From: Nocardia kruczakiae NBRC 101016
GTDB taxonomy: Bacteria > Actinomycetota > Actinomycetes > Mycobacteriales > Mycobacteriaceae
NCBI RefSeq assembly: GCF_001612965.1
Contig: NZ_BDBL01000039.1
Coordinates: 25,659 to 89,658 of the forward strand
Length of the DNA stretch: 64,000 bases
Reading direction: 5' to 3'
The notes under the pieces: generated by a model
Database searches by the model: none
What the model was told of the DNA's origin: nothing
What the model saw: only the letters and a program-made list of their open reading frames with translations
Shown here: positions 33,885 to 41,990 of the stretch, in pieces
How positions within the stretch are numbered: the first letter of the stretch is position 1
How the letters are laid out: every line of letters starts with the position of its first letter
Translations under genes and position numbers: made by a program

Positions 33885-34672
33885 CCGCGGTACGCGAGAC
33901 GGCGACCGCCGTGCGACCGCTCATCGGCATCACCGGCCGACGGTTCCGCTTGGGACTGATCAACGGGCTGGACTCCCGATACGCGGATCGTCTCACCGAC
34001 GCGTTCATGTCCGACTTCTCGGACCGCATCGCACGTGCGGGCGGGATCCCGGTGTTACTGCCCTATGACGCCGATCCCGTCGCGGCCTGCCATTGGCTGA
34101 GCGGAGTGGTCGTCACCGGCGGGCAGGACGTCCATCCCGCTTGCTGGGGCGGTGATCTGTCGGTGGTGCGTGCGATCGATGCGCGGTCGGATCCGACGGT
34201 GCACGACCCGGAACGGGACGCCTACGAATCGGCGCTCGTGCGCGCGGCCATCGAGAGCGATACCCCGGTCCTCGGGGTGTGCCGCGGCCTTCAGATTCTG
34301 AATGTGGCGCGAGGTGGCACGCTGATCCCCGATCTTCCCGCCGGACCGGTACAGCATCTGTCGGAGCGGTCCGCGCTCACCGACGGTGGCCACGATCATG
34401 TGGTGTCGTTCCAGCCCGGATCGATCGCACAGGCCCTCTTCGGAGACCGCGCCGTCACCAACTCCTGGCATCATCAGGCCGTCGACGAATGCGGCGAAGG
34501 CTTGGTGGTCACGGGCCGGACCGTGGACGGCGTCGTGGAGTCGATCGAGCTCCCCGGTGCTCCCGTGCTGGGAGTGCAGTGGCATCCGGAGTGGATGGAG
34601 CGGGACGACCGGGCCCTGAGTTGGGTCGTCGGAGCAGCGGCCGAGCGGTTGTGCGTCGGCCGGCGCAGCTAG
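33881..34672 (+). CDS. Class I glutamine amidotransferase-like gamma-glutamyl hydrolase (peptidase C26, PuuD-like)
   Basis: The 263-residue protein starts at GTG 33881, overlapping the previous stop. The catalytic triad is visible: Cys134 in GVCRGLQILN, His235 and Glu237 in GVQWHPEW. The region VVTGGQDVHPACW is typical of gamma-glutamyl-GABA hydrolases. It would remove the glutamyl group from an oxidised intermediate and release an amino acid. It follows the ligase directly and ends the operon before a hairpin. Confidence 0.9.
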   Translation: MTAVRETATAVRPLIGITGRRFRLGLINGLDSRYADRLTDAFMSDFSDRIARAGGIPVLLPYDADPVAACHWLSGVVVTGGQDVHPACWGGDLSVVRAIDARSDPTVHDPERDAYESALVRAAIESDTPVLGVCRGLQILNVARGGTLIPDLPAGPVQHLSERSALTDGGHDHVVSFQPGSIAQALFGDRAVTNSWHHQAVDECGEGLVVTGRTVDGVVESIELPGAPVLGVQWHPEWMERDDRALSWVVGAAAERLCVGRRS

Positions 34673-34721
34673 GCCTGCGGCGTCGGATCATGGACAGAAC
34701 GCCTTCTGCCACAAGCGGAAT

Positions 34722-34759
34722 GCCGGGCCGGCACAAGCCTTTCGGGGCGCCGGCCCGGC
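34722..34759. terminator. Hairpin between the PuuD-like and TetR genes
   Basis: GCCGGGCCGGC (34722-34732) and GCCGGCCCGGC (34749-34759) are exact inverted copies with a 16-nt loop, placed between two converging genes. Confidence 0.7.
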
Positions 34760-34815
34760 CTGCCCGGAGATGCCGAGCGGGCGGTGGTAGCCGAGGGCTG
34801 CGACGATCGGTGCAC

Positions 34816-35496
34816 TCAGCCGACGTTCACCCAGGAGACCAACGCGCTCAGTCCGGTCTTCTGCTCGACCTCAGGTCCGGGTGTCGGCTGCGTGGCCGAG
34901 GCCGGCGGCGTGAGCTTCGCGGCCAGCCACGAGTCGAGGACGGCGATGCTCAACTCCATTCGCCGGGCTTCCTCCTCGGGACTGCCGAAATGGAGGCAAT
35001 TGATCGCGAATCCGTCGGAGAGCGCGGCGACGACATAGCTGATGTCATCGATCGTTTCAGCGGACAGCGCGCCGTCGCTGTTCGCCTCTCCGAGGATGGA
35101 GCGCAGGACGGCATAGGCCTGGTTGTAGACGATGCTTGCCGGGTTTCCCTCTTGACGTTGCGCCCAGCTGATGAGCTCGATGGTTGCGGCGCTGAATTCC
35201 TTCGAATCCAAGTACCAGCGCATGATTCCACGCAGCAGTTCCCTGGCGGTGGTCGTCACATCGCCGTGCACGTCGCTGCCGATGATCACCTCCTGGTACC
35301 GGGCGGCTACTCGCTCGAACACCGACGCGAACAGAACCTCCTTGGACTCGAAGCAGTAGTGCAGGGTCGCCAGCGGTGCATCGGCTTGTTCGGCGATACG
35401 GCGGGTGGTGGCGCCGTCGACGCCGTGGGTGGCGATCACCTGGATGGCTGCGTTGACGAGGTCGTTGCGCCGTTCGGTCGCAGGGATCCGTGGCAC
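34816..35496 (-). CDS. TetR-family regulator, candidate master regulator of the amine island
   Basis: The 226-residue protein has a TetR HTH in residues 8-55 (DLVNAAIQVIATHGVDGATTRRIAEQADAPLATLHYCFESKEVLF). The remaining helices form the ligand domain, with a Pro-rich segment near the C-terminus. It diverges from the acyl-CoA ligase gene across 177 bp that contains the best copy of the recurring palindrome. That makes it the simplest candidate for the protein binding all such sites between 30.6 and 42 kb; this is inference. The ligand may be an acyl-CoA or the amine itself. Confidence 0.9.
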   Translation of the reverse strand: MPRIPATERRNDLVNAAIQVIATHGVDGATTRRIAEQADAPLATLHYCFESKEVLFASVFERVAARYQEVIIGSDVHGDVTTTARELLRGIMRWYLDSKEFSAATIELISWAQRQEGNPASIVYNQAYAVLRSILGEANSDGALSAETIDDISYVVAALSDGFAINCLHFGSPEEEARRMELSIAVLDSWLAAKLTPPASATQPTPGPEVEQKTGLSALVSWVNVG

Positions 35497-35612
35497 TGCT
35501 GCCTCCTGAAAGAGTTGGGCGATTGATCAAGTCTAACTCGAACATATCACTGTCCATAACCGCCCGATCATGGTCGGCGGGGCAGACGTACCACAGAAAT
35601 CGGTCATTTGGC

Positions 35613-35627
35613 TTGGTCAAATGACCA
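35613..35627. promoter_or_regulatory. Operator-like palindrome 4, best copy (TetR / acyl-CoA ligase gap)
   Basis: TTGGTCAAATGACCA holds the perfect inverted repeat TGGTCA-AA-TGACCA. A partial second copy with CAAATGACC on the minus strand overlaps at 35601-35613. It lies about 50 bp before the ligase start and 117 bp before the TetR start. Confidence 0.65.
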
Positions 35628-35673
35628 TGATCCGGCTACGGTTATGGCCGGCATCACACCGCGAGGAGAAACT

Positions 35674-37296
35674 GTGAACGCAATCGAATCGACCCGGGAC
35701 GCGGTCCGCCGGCCGGCGATCGTCCGGGATCGCCTCGGGGACGATCCGGCGTCGGCGACGTTGGTCGAACTGTTGTCGACGCGTGCCCGGACATCACCGG
35801 ATCGCGAGTTCCTCCGGGTCGGGGACGAGTCGTGGACGTTCGGTCGTATCGACGCCTGGACCTCGCGCCTGGCCCGTCGACTCATCGAGGTCGACGGCAT
35901 AGCACCCGGTGACCGGGTCGCGATCATGCTGCCCAATCTCGTGCAGTGGCCGGTGATCTGGTTGGCGACGCTCAAGGCCGGCGCCGTGACGGTACCGGTG
36001 AACTCCTCCTATCGCAGGGCGGATCTGGCCTTCGTCCTGCGCGACTCGGGGGCCCGCGTCGTCTTCTCGGAAGGGGAGAAGCTGGAATTGCTGCGCGACG
36101 TGGCGCACGCCGAGCGCGATCTGTCGGGTCTGCGCATTGTCGATATCGCCGCCGACGGCTCCGAGGATTTCCCCGACCGGGCCCCCGATGTGCCGGTCAC
36201 CGGCGACACTCTCGCGAATCTGCAGTACACCTCCGGAACCACCGGATTTCCCAAGGCGTGCATGCTGACTCACGACTACTGGGTCCGGCTGGGCTGGATC
36301 TGCGCGGCGGCCGCCGGCCTGCACGCGGACGACGTTCTGCTCACCGCGCAGCCGTTCTCCTACATCGACCCACAGTGGAATACCGCTCTGGCCTTGACGA
36401 TCGGGGCGCCGCTGGTGGTACTGCCGAGGTTCTCCGCCTCGGGGTTCTTCGCCGACGTCCGACGCCATCGGGCGACGTTCACCTACGTTCTCGGCGCGAT
36501 GCCCACCCTCCTGTTCAAACAGCCGCCGCGCCCCGACGACCGGGAGAACGACCTGCGGCTGATCATGTGCTCGGGGATCCCGACGGGACTGCATCGACAG
36601 CTGGAGGAGCGGTGGGGTGCGCCGTGGCGGGAGATCTACGGTCTGACCGAGTCGGGTTCCGACCTCGTCAGCCTTCCGGAAGATACCGGCGACGTGGGAA
36701 GCGGGAACCTCGGGCGGCCGGTGCCCACGAAGCGGGCGCGCGTGGTGAACGCGGACGGCATCGACGTGGCTGACGGCGAACCCGGCGAGCTGATCCTGTC
36801 GGGTAGACCGATGATGCTGGGCTACTGGAACCGCGCCGAGGCCACCGGACGCACCCTGCGCGACGGCTGGCTGCACACCGGCGACGTCGTCGTTCGCAGC
36901 TGCGACGGCCGCTACCGCCTCGTCGGCCGGATCAAGGACATGGTTCGGCGGGGAGGAGAGAACATCGCGAGTGCCGAGGTCGAGGCCGTCCTGGAAAAGG
37001 ATGCCGCGGTCGTATCGGCAGCCGTCCTCGGCGAACCGGACGATATCTTGGGAGAAGAGGTCAAGGCCTACATCCGGCTGGCTACCGGCATCCCGGCCGA
37101 GCGTGCGACCGCTGCCCGCATCATCGAGCGAGCGCGCCAGGAGCTGGCCCGTTTCAAAGTCCCGCGCTACGTCGAATTCGTCGATGATTTCCCGCGGACC
37201 CCGTCCGAGCGAGTGTCGAAGCCGGCGCTGGCGGCGCGTGCCGCCGAAAGCCCGGGAATCGTTTACGACTTGCGCGAGAACGGAACTCGCGGATGA
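35674..37296 (+). CDS. Acyl-CoA synthetase (AMP-forming ligase)
   Basis: GTG 35674 follows GAGGAG. The 540-residue enzyme carries the adenylate-forming signatures: P-loop YTSGTTGFPK (residues 185-194), EIYGLTESG, the hinge WLHTGDVVVRSCDGRYRLVGRIKDM and a C-terminal Lys region with PRTPSERVSK. It activates a carboxylic acid to its CoA ester. It is most like the carnitine/crotonobetaine ligase (CaiC) group, which handles charged short acids. Here it probably activates the acid or amino acid produced upstream. The enoyl-CoA hydratase gene overlaps its stop (ATGA). Confidence 0.92.
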   Translation: MNAIESTRDAVRRPAIVRDRLGDDPASATLVELLSTRARTSPDREFLRVGDESWTFGRIDAWTSRLARRLIEVDGIAPGDRVAIMLPNLVQWPVIWLATLKAGAVTVPVNSSYRRADLAFVLRDSGARVVFSEGEKLELLRDVAHAERDLSGLRIVDIAADGSEDFPDRAPDVPVTGDTLANLQYTSGTTGFPKACMLTHDYWVRLGWICAAAAGLHADDVLLTAQPFSYIDPQWNTALALTIGAPLVVLPRFSASGFFADVRRHRATFTYVLGAMPTLLFKQPPRPDDRENDLRLIMCSGIPTGLHRQLEERWGAPWREIYGLTESGSDLVSLPEDTGDVGSGNLGRPVPTKRARVVNADGIDVADGEPGELILSGRPMMLGYWNRAEATGRTLRDGWLHTGDVVVRSCDGRYRLVGRIKDMVRRGGENIASAEVEAVLEKDAAVVSAAVLGEPDDILGEEVKAYIRLATGIPAERATAARIIERARQELARFKVPRYVEFVDDFPRTPSERVSKPALAARAAESPGIVYDLRENGTRG

Positions 37297-38111
37297 GCGC
37301 CCCGTCGGCACACTCCCTCGACATCCGGATCCAACGCGATGTCGCCGTCCTGACCCTGCATCGGCCGGAAAAGCTGAACGCGATGAACGTCGACACCAGG
37401 CTGCGCCTGGCGAGCGCAATCCGGAACTTCGGAACGGGCGACGACGTGCGGGGAATCGTCCTGACCGGGAAAGGGCGAGCCTTCTCCGCAGGCGAAGACC
37501 TCACTACACCACCGGCGTCGTACGCGGACCTGAGCGCAGCCGTCACCACATTCCACGACATCACCCGCGCGATCCTGCAGACGAAGGTTCCCGTCGTCGC
37601 GGCTGTCAACGGTCTCGCCGTGGGCGGTGCATCGGAAATCACCCTGTGCTGCGATGCCCGGATCGGGACGCCGGCGACCGAATACTTCCAACCGGAGAAC
37701 AGTCGCGGAATCGCCATCTCCAACGCCTCGAGCGTGCTGCTGACCCGTCTCGTCGGTAACCACGCGATGCGCATGGTCCTCGGATCGCCGCGGGTCGCCG
37801 CCACGGAGGCGCTGGAGATCGGGCTCCTCGACGAAATCGTCGAACCCGGCCGGCTGCTCGAGCGCGCGGTCGATCTGGTCGTCGAGTGGACCCCGGAAAA
37901 CAACACGACCGCACTTCACCTCGCCCTGCTGCGCCCGGCGCTGGACGTGATCGAGTCGGCCTTTGCCCGCGAGGACATCGCCGCGCAAAAAGCTTGGGAG
38001 AGCGGTGTTTTCAGCGCCGGTATCACGAAGTTTCACGACGCTCGGGGTGATCGGAGCCGAGAAGACGCGCCACCTCGTGCACACAAGAACGACAGATTGG
38101 ACAGACCATGA
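37293..38111 (+). CDS. Enoyl-CoA hydratase/isomerase family protein
   Basis: The 272-residue crotonase-fold protein shows the oxyanion-hole segments GKGRAFSAGEDL and NGLAVGGASEITLCCDARIG, with a Glu where crotonase Glu144 lies, and QPENSRGI with a second Glu as for Glu164. Both acid/base residues being present supports true hydratase activity. It sits between the acyl-CoA ligase and an alcohol dehydrogenase, each joined by ATGA overlaps. It would hydrate the enoyl-CoA left after ammonia removal. The C-terminal tail is unusually charged. Confidence 0.9.
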   Translation: MSAPSAHSLDIRIQRDVAVLTLHRPEKLNAMNVDTRLRLASAIRNFGTGDDVRGIVLTGKGRAFSAGEDLTTPPASYADLSAAVTTFHDITRAILQTKVPVVAAVNGLAVGGASEITLCCDARIGTPATEYFQPENSRGIAISNASSVLLTRLVGNHAMRMVLGSPRVAATEALEIGLLDEIVEPGRLLERAVDLVVEWTPENNTTALHLALLRPALDVIESAFAREDIAAQKAWESGVFSAGITKFHDARGDRSREDAPPRAHKNDRLDRP

Positions 38112-39205
38112 TCAACACGGAAGCCGCAGTGCTCACCGCGATCGACGAACCATTGGAAATCACCACGATCCACGTGGATGATCCCGAACCGAACGAGGTG
38201 CGCGTCGCGGCCTCGAATGTGGGCTTGTGCCATAGCGATCTGCACTATATGACCGGGACCGTGCAGACCGAGCTACCGGTGGTCGTGGGCCACGAGGTGG
38301 CGGGTGTGGTCGAGGCGGTCGGTTCGGCGGTGTCCGGTTTGCGGCCGGGGGACCGGGTCGTCGGCGCCCTCACGCCATCCTGCGGCCGTTGCGTCAACTG
38401 CGAAGCAGGCCGCTCGACACAGTGTCAGCGTGTCGACGAAATCCGTCGCCGTCCCCGGCCCGCCTACCAGCTGCCCAGTGGACAGCCGGTCGAACGGCTC
38501 GGCGATGTGGGCGCATTCTCACGGCACATCCTGATGCGGGAGAACGCGCTGGTGAAGGTGCCCGACGCGGTGCCGCTACACGTGGGATGCCTCCTGTCGT
38601 GCTGCGTCATCACCGGCGTCGGGGCGGTGTTCCGAGGAGCGCGGGTTCGTCCGGGCAGCACGGTTGCGGTAATCGGTTGCGGCGGAGTCGGTTCGGCCAT
38701 CATCCAGGGCGCACGGCTGGCCGGTGCTTCCGCTGTCGTCGCGGTCGATCTCGACCAGGCCCGGCTGGCGGCAGCGCGCGGCTATGGAGCAACCCATGTG
38801 GTCGACGGTGGTGTCGCCGACGTGGCTGCCGAGATCCGGAGTGTGCTGGGTGATGGGGTCGACTACTCCTTCGAAGCGGTCGGTTCCGCCCGTACCGCGG
38901 CCACCGCGCTGGCGGTACTGCGGCCGACCGGCACCGCCTGTCTGGTGGGCATCGCGCCGGACGGCACGCAGCTGACGCTGCCCGCGTCGGACTTCTTCTT
39001 CGGCGAGAAGCGCGTGATCGGCTCGTATATGGGGTCGGGGCAGGCACGGCAAGACATCGCGCAGTTCGCCCAGCTGTATCTGCAGGGGCGGCTGCTGCTC
39101 GACGAGATGGTGACGCAGGTGATCCCTTTCGGCGAGATCAACAAGGGCTTCGAGGTGATGCGATCCGGCGACGTGACCCGCGTCGTGGTCGATATGGAGC
39201 AGTAG
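38108..39205 (+). CDS. Zn-dependent alcohol dehydrogenase
   Basis: The 365-residue medium-chain dehydrogenase has the catalytic zinc site GLCHSDLH and GHEVAGVV, structural cysteines in SCGRCVNCEAGRSTQC, and the NAD-binding GCGGVGSA. It resembles class III/aryl-alcohol-type enzymes. It overlaps the hydratase gene by ATGA. In the operon it could oxidise the hydroxy compound formed by hydration or by ester cleavage, handing an aldehyde to the next gene product. Confidence 0.92.
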   Translation: MINTEAAVLTAIDEPLEITTIHVDDPEPNEVRVAASNVGLCHSDLHYMTGTVQTELPVVVGHEVAGVVEAVGSAVSGLRPGDRVVGALTPSCGRCVNCEAGRSTQCQRVDEIRRRPRPAYQLPSGQPVERLGDVGAFSRHILMRENALVKVPDAVPLHVGCLLSCCVITGVGAVFRGARVRPGSTVAVIGCGGVGSAIIQGARLAGASAVVAVDLDQARLAAARGYGATHVVDGGVADVAAEIRSVLGDGVDYSFEAVGSARTAATALAVLRPTGTACLVGIAPDGTQLTLPASDFFFGEKRVIGSYMGSGQARQDIAQFAQLYLQGRLLLDEMVTQVIPFGEINKGFEVMRSGDVTRVVVDMEQ

Positions 39206-39258
39206 CGGCCTGAATCCCCCTGTACCGAAACCTATCCCGAATGTAGAGGTGTTATCGA

Positions 39259-40722
39259 ATGACGAATCCGACCATGTCGATCCCCGAGCCGGTCAACTAC
39301 ATCGCCGACAGCTGGATCGAATGCGACACGATCGCGGGCGAATGGAACCTCGACCCCAATACCCGCGAGCATCTGCACCGATCCGTCACCACCAGCGACC
39401 GTGATGTGGAACGAGCACTTGCCCACGCCGAGCGTTCCTACCGCGGTGGATGCTGGAACGATGCCGCTCGCGAGGAGTGCGCCGAAATCCTGGAGCGTGT
39501 TGCCGACCTGATCGAAGGGCGTGTGGAGGACATCGCGCGCACCGACGCCATGACCAGCGGAGTACCGATCGGTGACACCCGCAAGGCGGCGGCCTTCCTG
39601 CCCGCGCGCATCCGGGCCACCGCGACGGACCTGCGAACCATCCCGCGGGTGCGCGCCTTGGCCGCCGGCGGCCGAGACGTTCGCCTGCACAAGATCCCGT
39701 GGGGTCCGGCGGCGATCCTCACGCCGTGGAACGGTCCCAGTTTCATTCCCGCGGCCAAGATGGTCAGTGCGGTGGCGGCCGGATGCCCGGTCATCCTGAA
39801 GCCCTCGGAACACGCGCCGAGCAGCGCGCAGATCGTCGTCGAGTGCTTTATCGAAGCCGGATTACCCAGCGGCACTGTGCAACTCGTACACGGGCGCGGC
39901 GACGTCGGGGCCGCGATCACCGGAGATCCACGCGTGAAGATCGTGTCGTTCACCGGCGGCCCGCATGCCGGGCGCGCCATCGCACGCGCGGCGGCCGAGG
40001 ATTTCAAGGTCCTGCAATTGGAGCTCGGTGGCAACAACCCGGCGCTGGTCCTCGATGATGCCGATATCGACGTCGCCGCCGACGGCATCTTCGAGGGGAT
40101 GACCAAGCTCAACGGCCAGTGGTGTGAAGGACCGGGCAAGGTTCTGGCGCACCGCAGTCTGGTGCAACCCCTGGCGGAAGCGCTGAACGAGCGGATCGCG
40201 AAAATCGTGATTGGCCATTCCTTGGACGACAGCGTCGAGCTCGGGCCGATCTCGAATGCGCCTCATTTCGCGACCTTGCAGCACCGGATCAGCGAACTCC
40301 GAGCCAAGGGTGCGAGCATTCACCAGCCGGCTCGGCTGCCCGAACTCGGGGGATTCTTCCTTTCCCCGACCATTGCCACCGGAATCGAGGGGGCCGCGGC
40401 CACCTCGGAACTGTTCGGTCCGGTCGTGACCCTGCACGCCGTCGACTCCGACGAGGAGGCGCTGCGCGTGGCCAACGCGAACCCGTCCGGCCTGGATGCC
40501 TACGTCTTCGGCGGTGACACCGACCGAGCCATCGACGTCGGCGCGCGAATCCTGTCCGGCGAGGTGCGGATCAACGGCGCCAAGGTCGCCGATCTCGGCG
40601 ACGACTCCGCGCAGAGTTTCTGGGGGTCGGCGGGCATCGGTGGCCACGGCCCTGCGGAGTCGGTCCGAGTCTTCTGTGGCGACCGGGTGGTCGGCGTCGA
40701 TTCGCCGGATCTTCCACTCTGA
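39259..40722 (+). CDS. Aldehyde dehydrogenase
   Basis: The 487-residue NAD(P)-dependent enzyme has PWNGPSFI (Asn of the oxyanion site), FTGGPHAGRAI for cofactor binding, the general base Glu255 in QLELGGNNP and the nucleophile Cys289 in NGQWCEGPGK. It follows the alcohol dehydrogenase by 53 bp in the same direction. In a Puu-like pathway it takes the place of PuuC, oxidising a gamma-glutamylamino aldehyde; in a Baeyer-Villiger route it would oxidise an omega-oxo acid. Both remain possible. Confidence 0.93.
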   Translation: MTNPTMSIPEPVNYIADSWIECDTIAGEWNLDPNTREHLHRSVTTSDRDVERALAHAERSYRGGCWNDAAREECAEILERVADLIEGRVEDIARTDAMTSGVPIGDTRKAAAFLPARIRATATDLRTIPRVRALAAGGRDVRLHKIPWGPAAILTPWNGPSFIPAAKMVSAVAAGCPVILKPSEHAPSSAQIVVECFIEAGLPSGTVQLVHGRGDVGAAITGDPRVKIVSFTGGPHAGRAIARAAAEDFKVLQLELGGNNPALVLDDADIDVAADGIFEGMTKLNGQWCEGPGKVLAHRSLVQPLAEALNERIAKIVIGHSLDDSVELGPISNAPHFATLQHRISELRAKGASIHQPARLPELGGFFLSPTIATGIEGAAATSELFGPVVTLHAVDSDEEALRVANANPSGLDAYVFGGDTDRAIDVGARILSGEVRINGAKVADLGDDSAQSFWGSAGIGGHGPAESVRVFCGDRVVGVDSPDLPL

Positions 40723-40881
40723 AACAGGTTGGAACACAAGCATATTCGCGGGAGTGGATCTCTGTGACGGCGTCCTGGATCGATGCCGGCTCCATGGCGT
40801 GCCGATTGTGTCCTCTCAGAATGATCGCGAGCCCCGGGACGAAACCCTCCCGCCCCGGGGCCTGCCAATGCCGTCCGGGCC

Positions 40882-41598
40882 TCAGATGTCGCCTGCGGCG
40901 TGCAGCGAGTTGTACATCTGAACCGCGCTGGCGACGCCGACCGGAATTCCGAGCAGCGCGGCACCTGTCACCCCTCCGATCCCAGCGCCCAGCGAGGCGC
41001 CCATGACGCAGCCCAGTGCCGCTGCCGGCGCGGCGATCGGCCCCGTCGGAATAGCGAGGAAGCCGCCGGTCAGCGCCCCTCCCACGCAACCGAGGCCCAT
41101 ACCGACCACACCGCCCGCCAGCGTGCCCACGCCCGTGGCGAGACCGAATTGCACGGCGGCCTGACCCAACGCCGCGTTGAAATCGGCGCTCGCATCGATC
41201 TCCCGATTCGGTTCCGGGACGGACGAAGTCGGCGGTGAGGATGTCACATCATCGGCACCGTTGCCGTCCTGCTGCGGCCGGGCCGCCAACGGCCATTGCG
41301 CAGGGTCTACCCCACGTGTGAGTGGTTGTCCGGCGACGTACCCGCCGAGCTGGTCGAGTACCTGGAACTGGTTCCCCCTCGTCGTCAGCGAGCCGAACGG
41401 TGTGATGACGAAAGCCGAACTGTCGTCGGTATTTTCGGTGTAGTCGATGCCGGGTGCCGGTGTCGTATGCAGCGATGCGGCAGGCTCGATCGGTTGGGGG
41501 GCGTCGGGCCGATCGGAAGTGGCATGGGCCGTTCCGCACGCGAGGCCGACGACCGCTGTCCCGCCGGCAATGGACGCGGCAATTCGTGTGTAGTTCAT
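40882..41598 (-). CDS. Secreted glycine-zipper protein, copy 2
   Basis: The ATG at 41598 starts a clear Sec signal (residues 1-26, ending AHA-T); the frame runs on upstream without signal character. The 238-residue product has a low-complexity Pro/Asp/Ser middle. From residue 140 it has the same Gly/Ala-rich zipper as the protein at 25585, again with two GC elements (GCVGG and GCVMG) and an AVQMY end. It diverges from the monooxygenase gene across a region with two operator-like palindromes. It may serve substrate passage through the envelope; this is inference. Confidence 0.82.
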   Translation of the reverse strand: MNYTRIAASIAGGTAVVGLACGTAHATSDRPDAPQPIEPAASLHTTPAPGIDYTENTDDSSAFVITPFGSLTTRGNQFQVLDQLGGYVAGQPLTRGVDPAQWPLAARPQQDGNGADDVTSSPPTSSVPEPNREIDASADFNAALGQAAVQFGLATGVGTLAGGVVGMGLGCVGGALTGGFLAIPTGPIAAPAAALGCVMGASLGAGIGGVTGAALLGIPVGVASAVQMYNSLHAAGDI

Positions 41599-41848
41599 GC
41601 GAATTCGCTTTCTCCGGGAATGACTTCGACAACGGCTCGATGAACCCGCGGTGAAAGGGGCGCCCTGTCGAAGGAGGAGCCGCAGGAAGGTCGTGACCGA
41701 GTGAGAGGTGGTCCCTGCGGGAAACTCGACGACTACTCGTCGAGTTCCGTGAAGTGTGACCGTCATTACATGCCCGTGTCAAGAGCGCGGGCGGTTCGGT
41801 GACTTGATCGCCTGGTACAGGTCTAATTCGATTCGAGGTCATAAGACA

Positions 41849-41863
41849 GGGTCATTTGACCAA
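41849..41863. promoter_or_regulatory. Operator-like palindrome 5 (monooxygenase promoter)
   Basis: On the minus strand this reads TTGGTCAAATGACCC, 14 of 15 matches to the best site. It lies in the 392-bp divergent region between the secreted protein and the monooxygenase. Confidence 0.6.
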
Positions 41864-41957
41864 CTCGCCGCGAGGTGCAACGCCGCAGGTGGGAAAATCG
41901 CTTCGAATGCTATCCAACCTCTTGACTGTGACTGGCACCACTGCTCTACTAGCATCT

Positions 41958-41972
41958 GAGTCAATTGACCGG
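41958..41972. promoter_or_regulatory. Operator-like palindrome 6 (monooxygenase promoter)
   Basis: GAGTCAATTGACCGG has the palindromic core GTCAATTGAC and shares 10 of 11 core positions with the best site on the minus strand. It ends about 20 bp before the monooxygenase start. Confidence 0.5.
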
Positions 41973-41990
41973 GACAGATGACTACTTCGG

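Noticed and set aside
35794..37419. 541-aa open frame on the minus strand
   Set aside because: It is a shadow of the acyl-CoA ligase gene and shows no protein-like segment.
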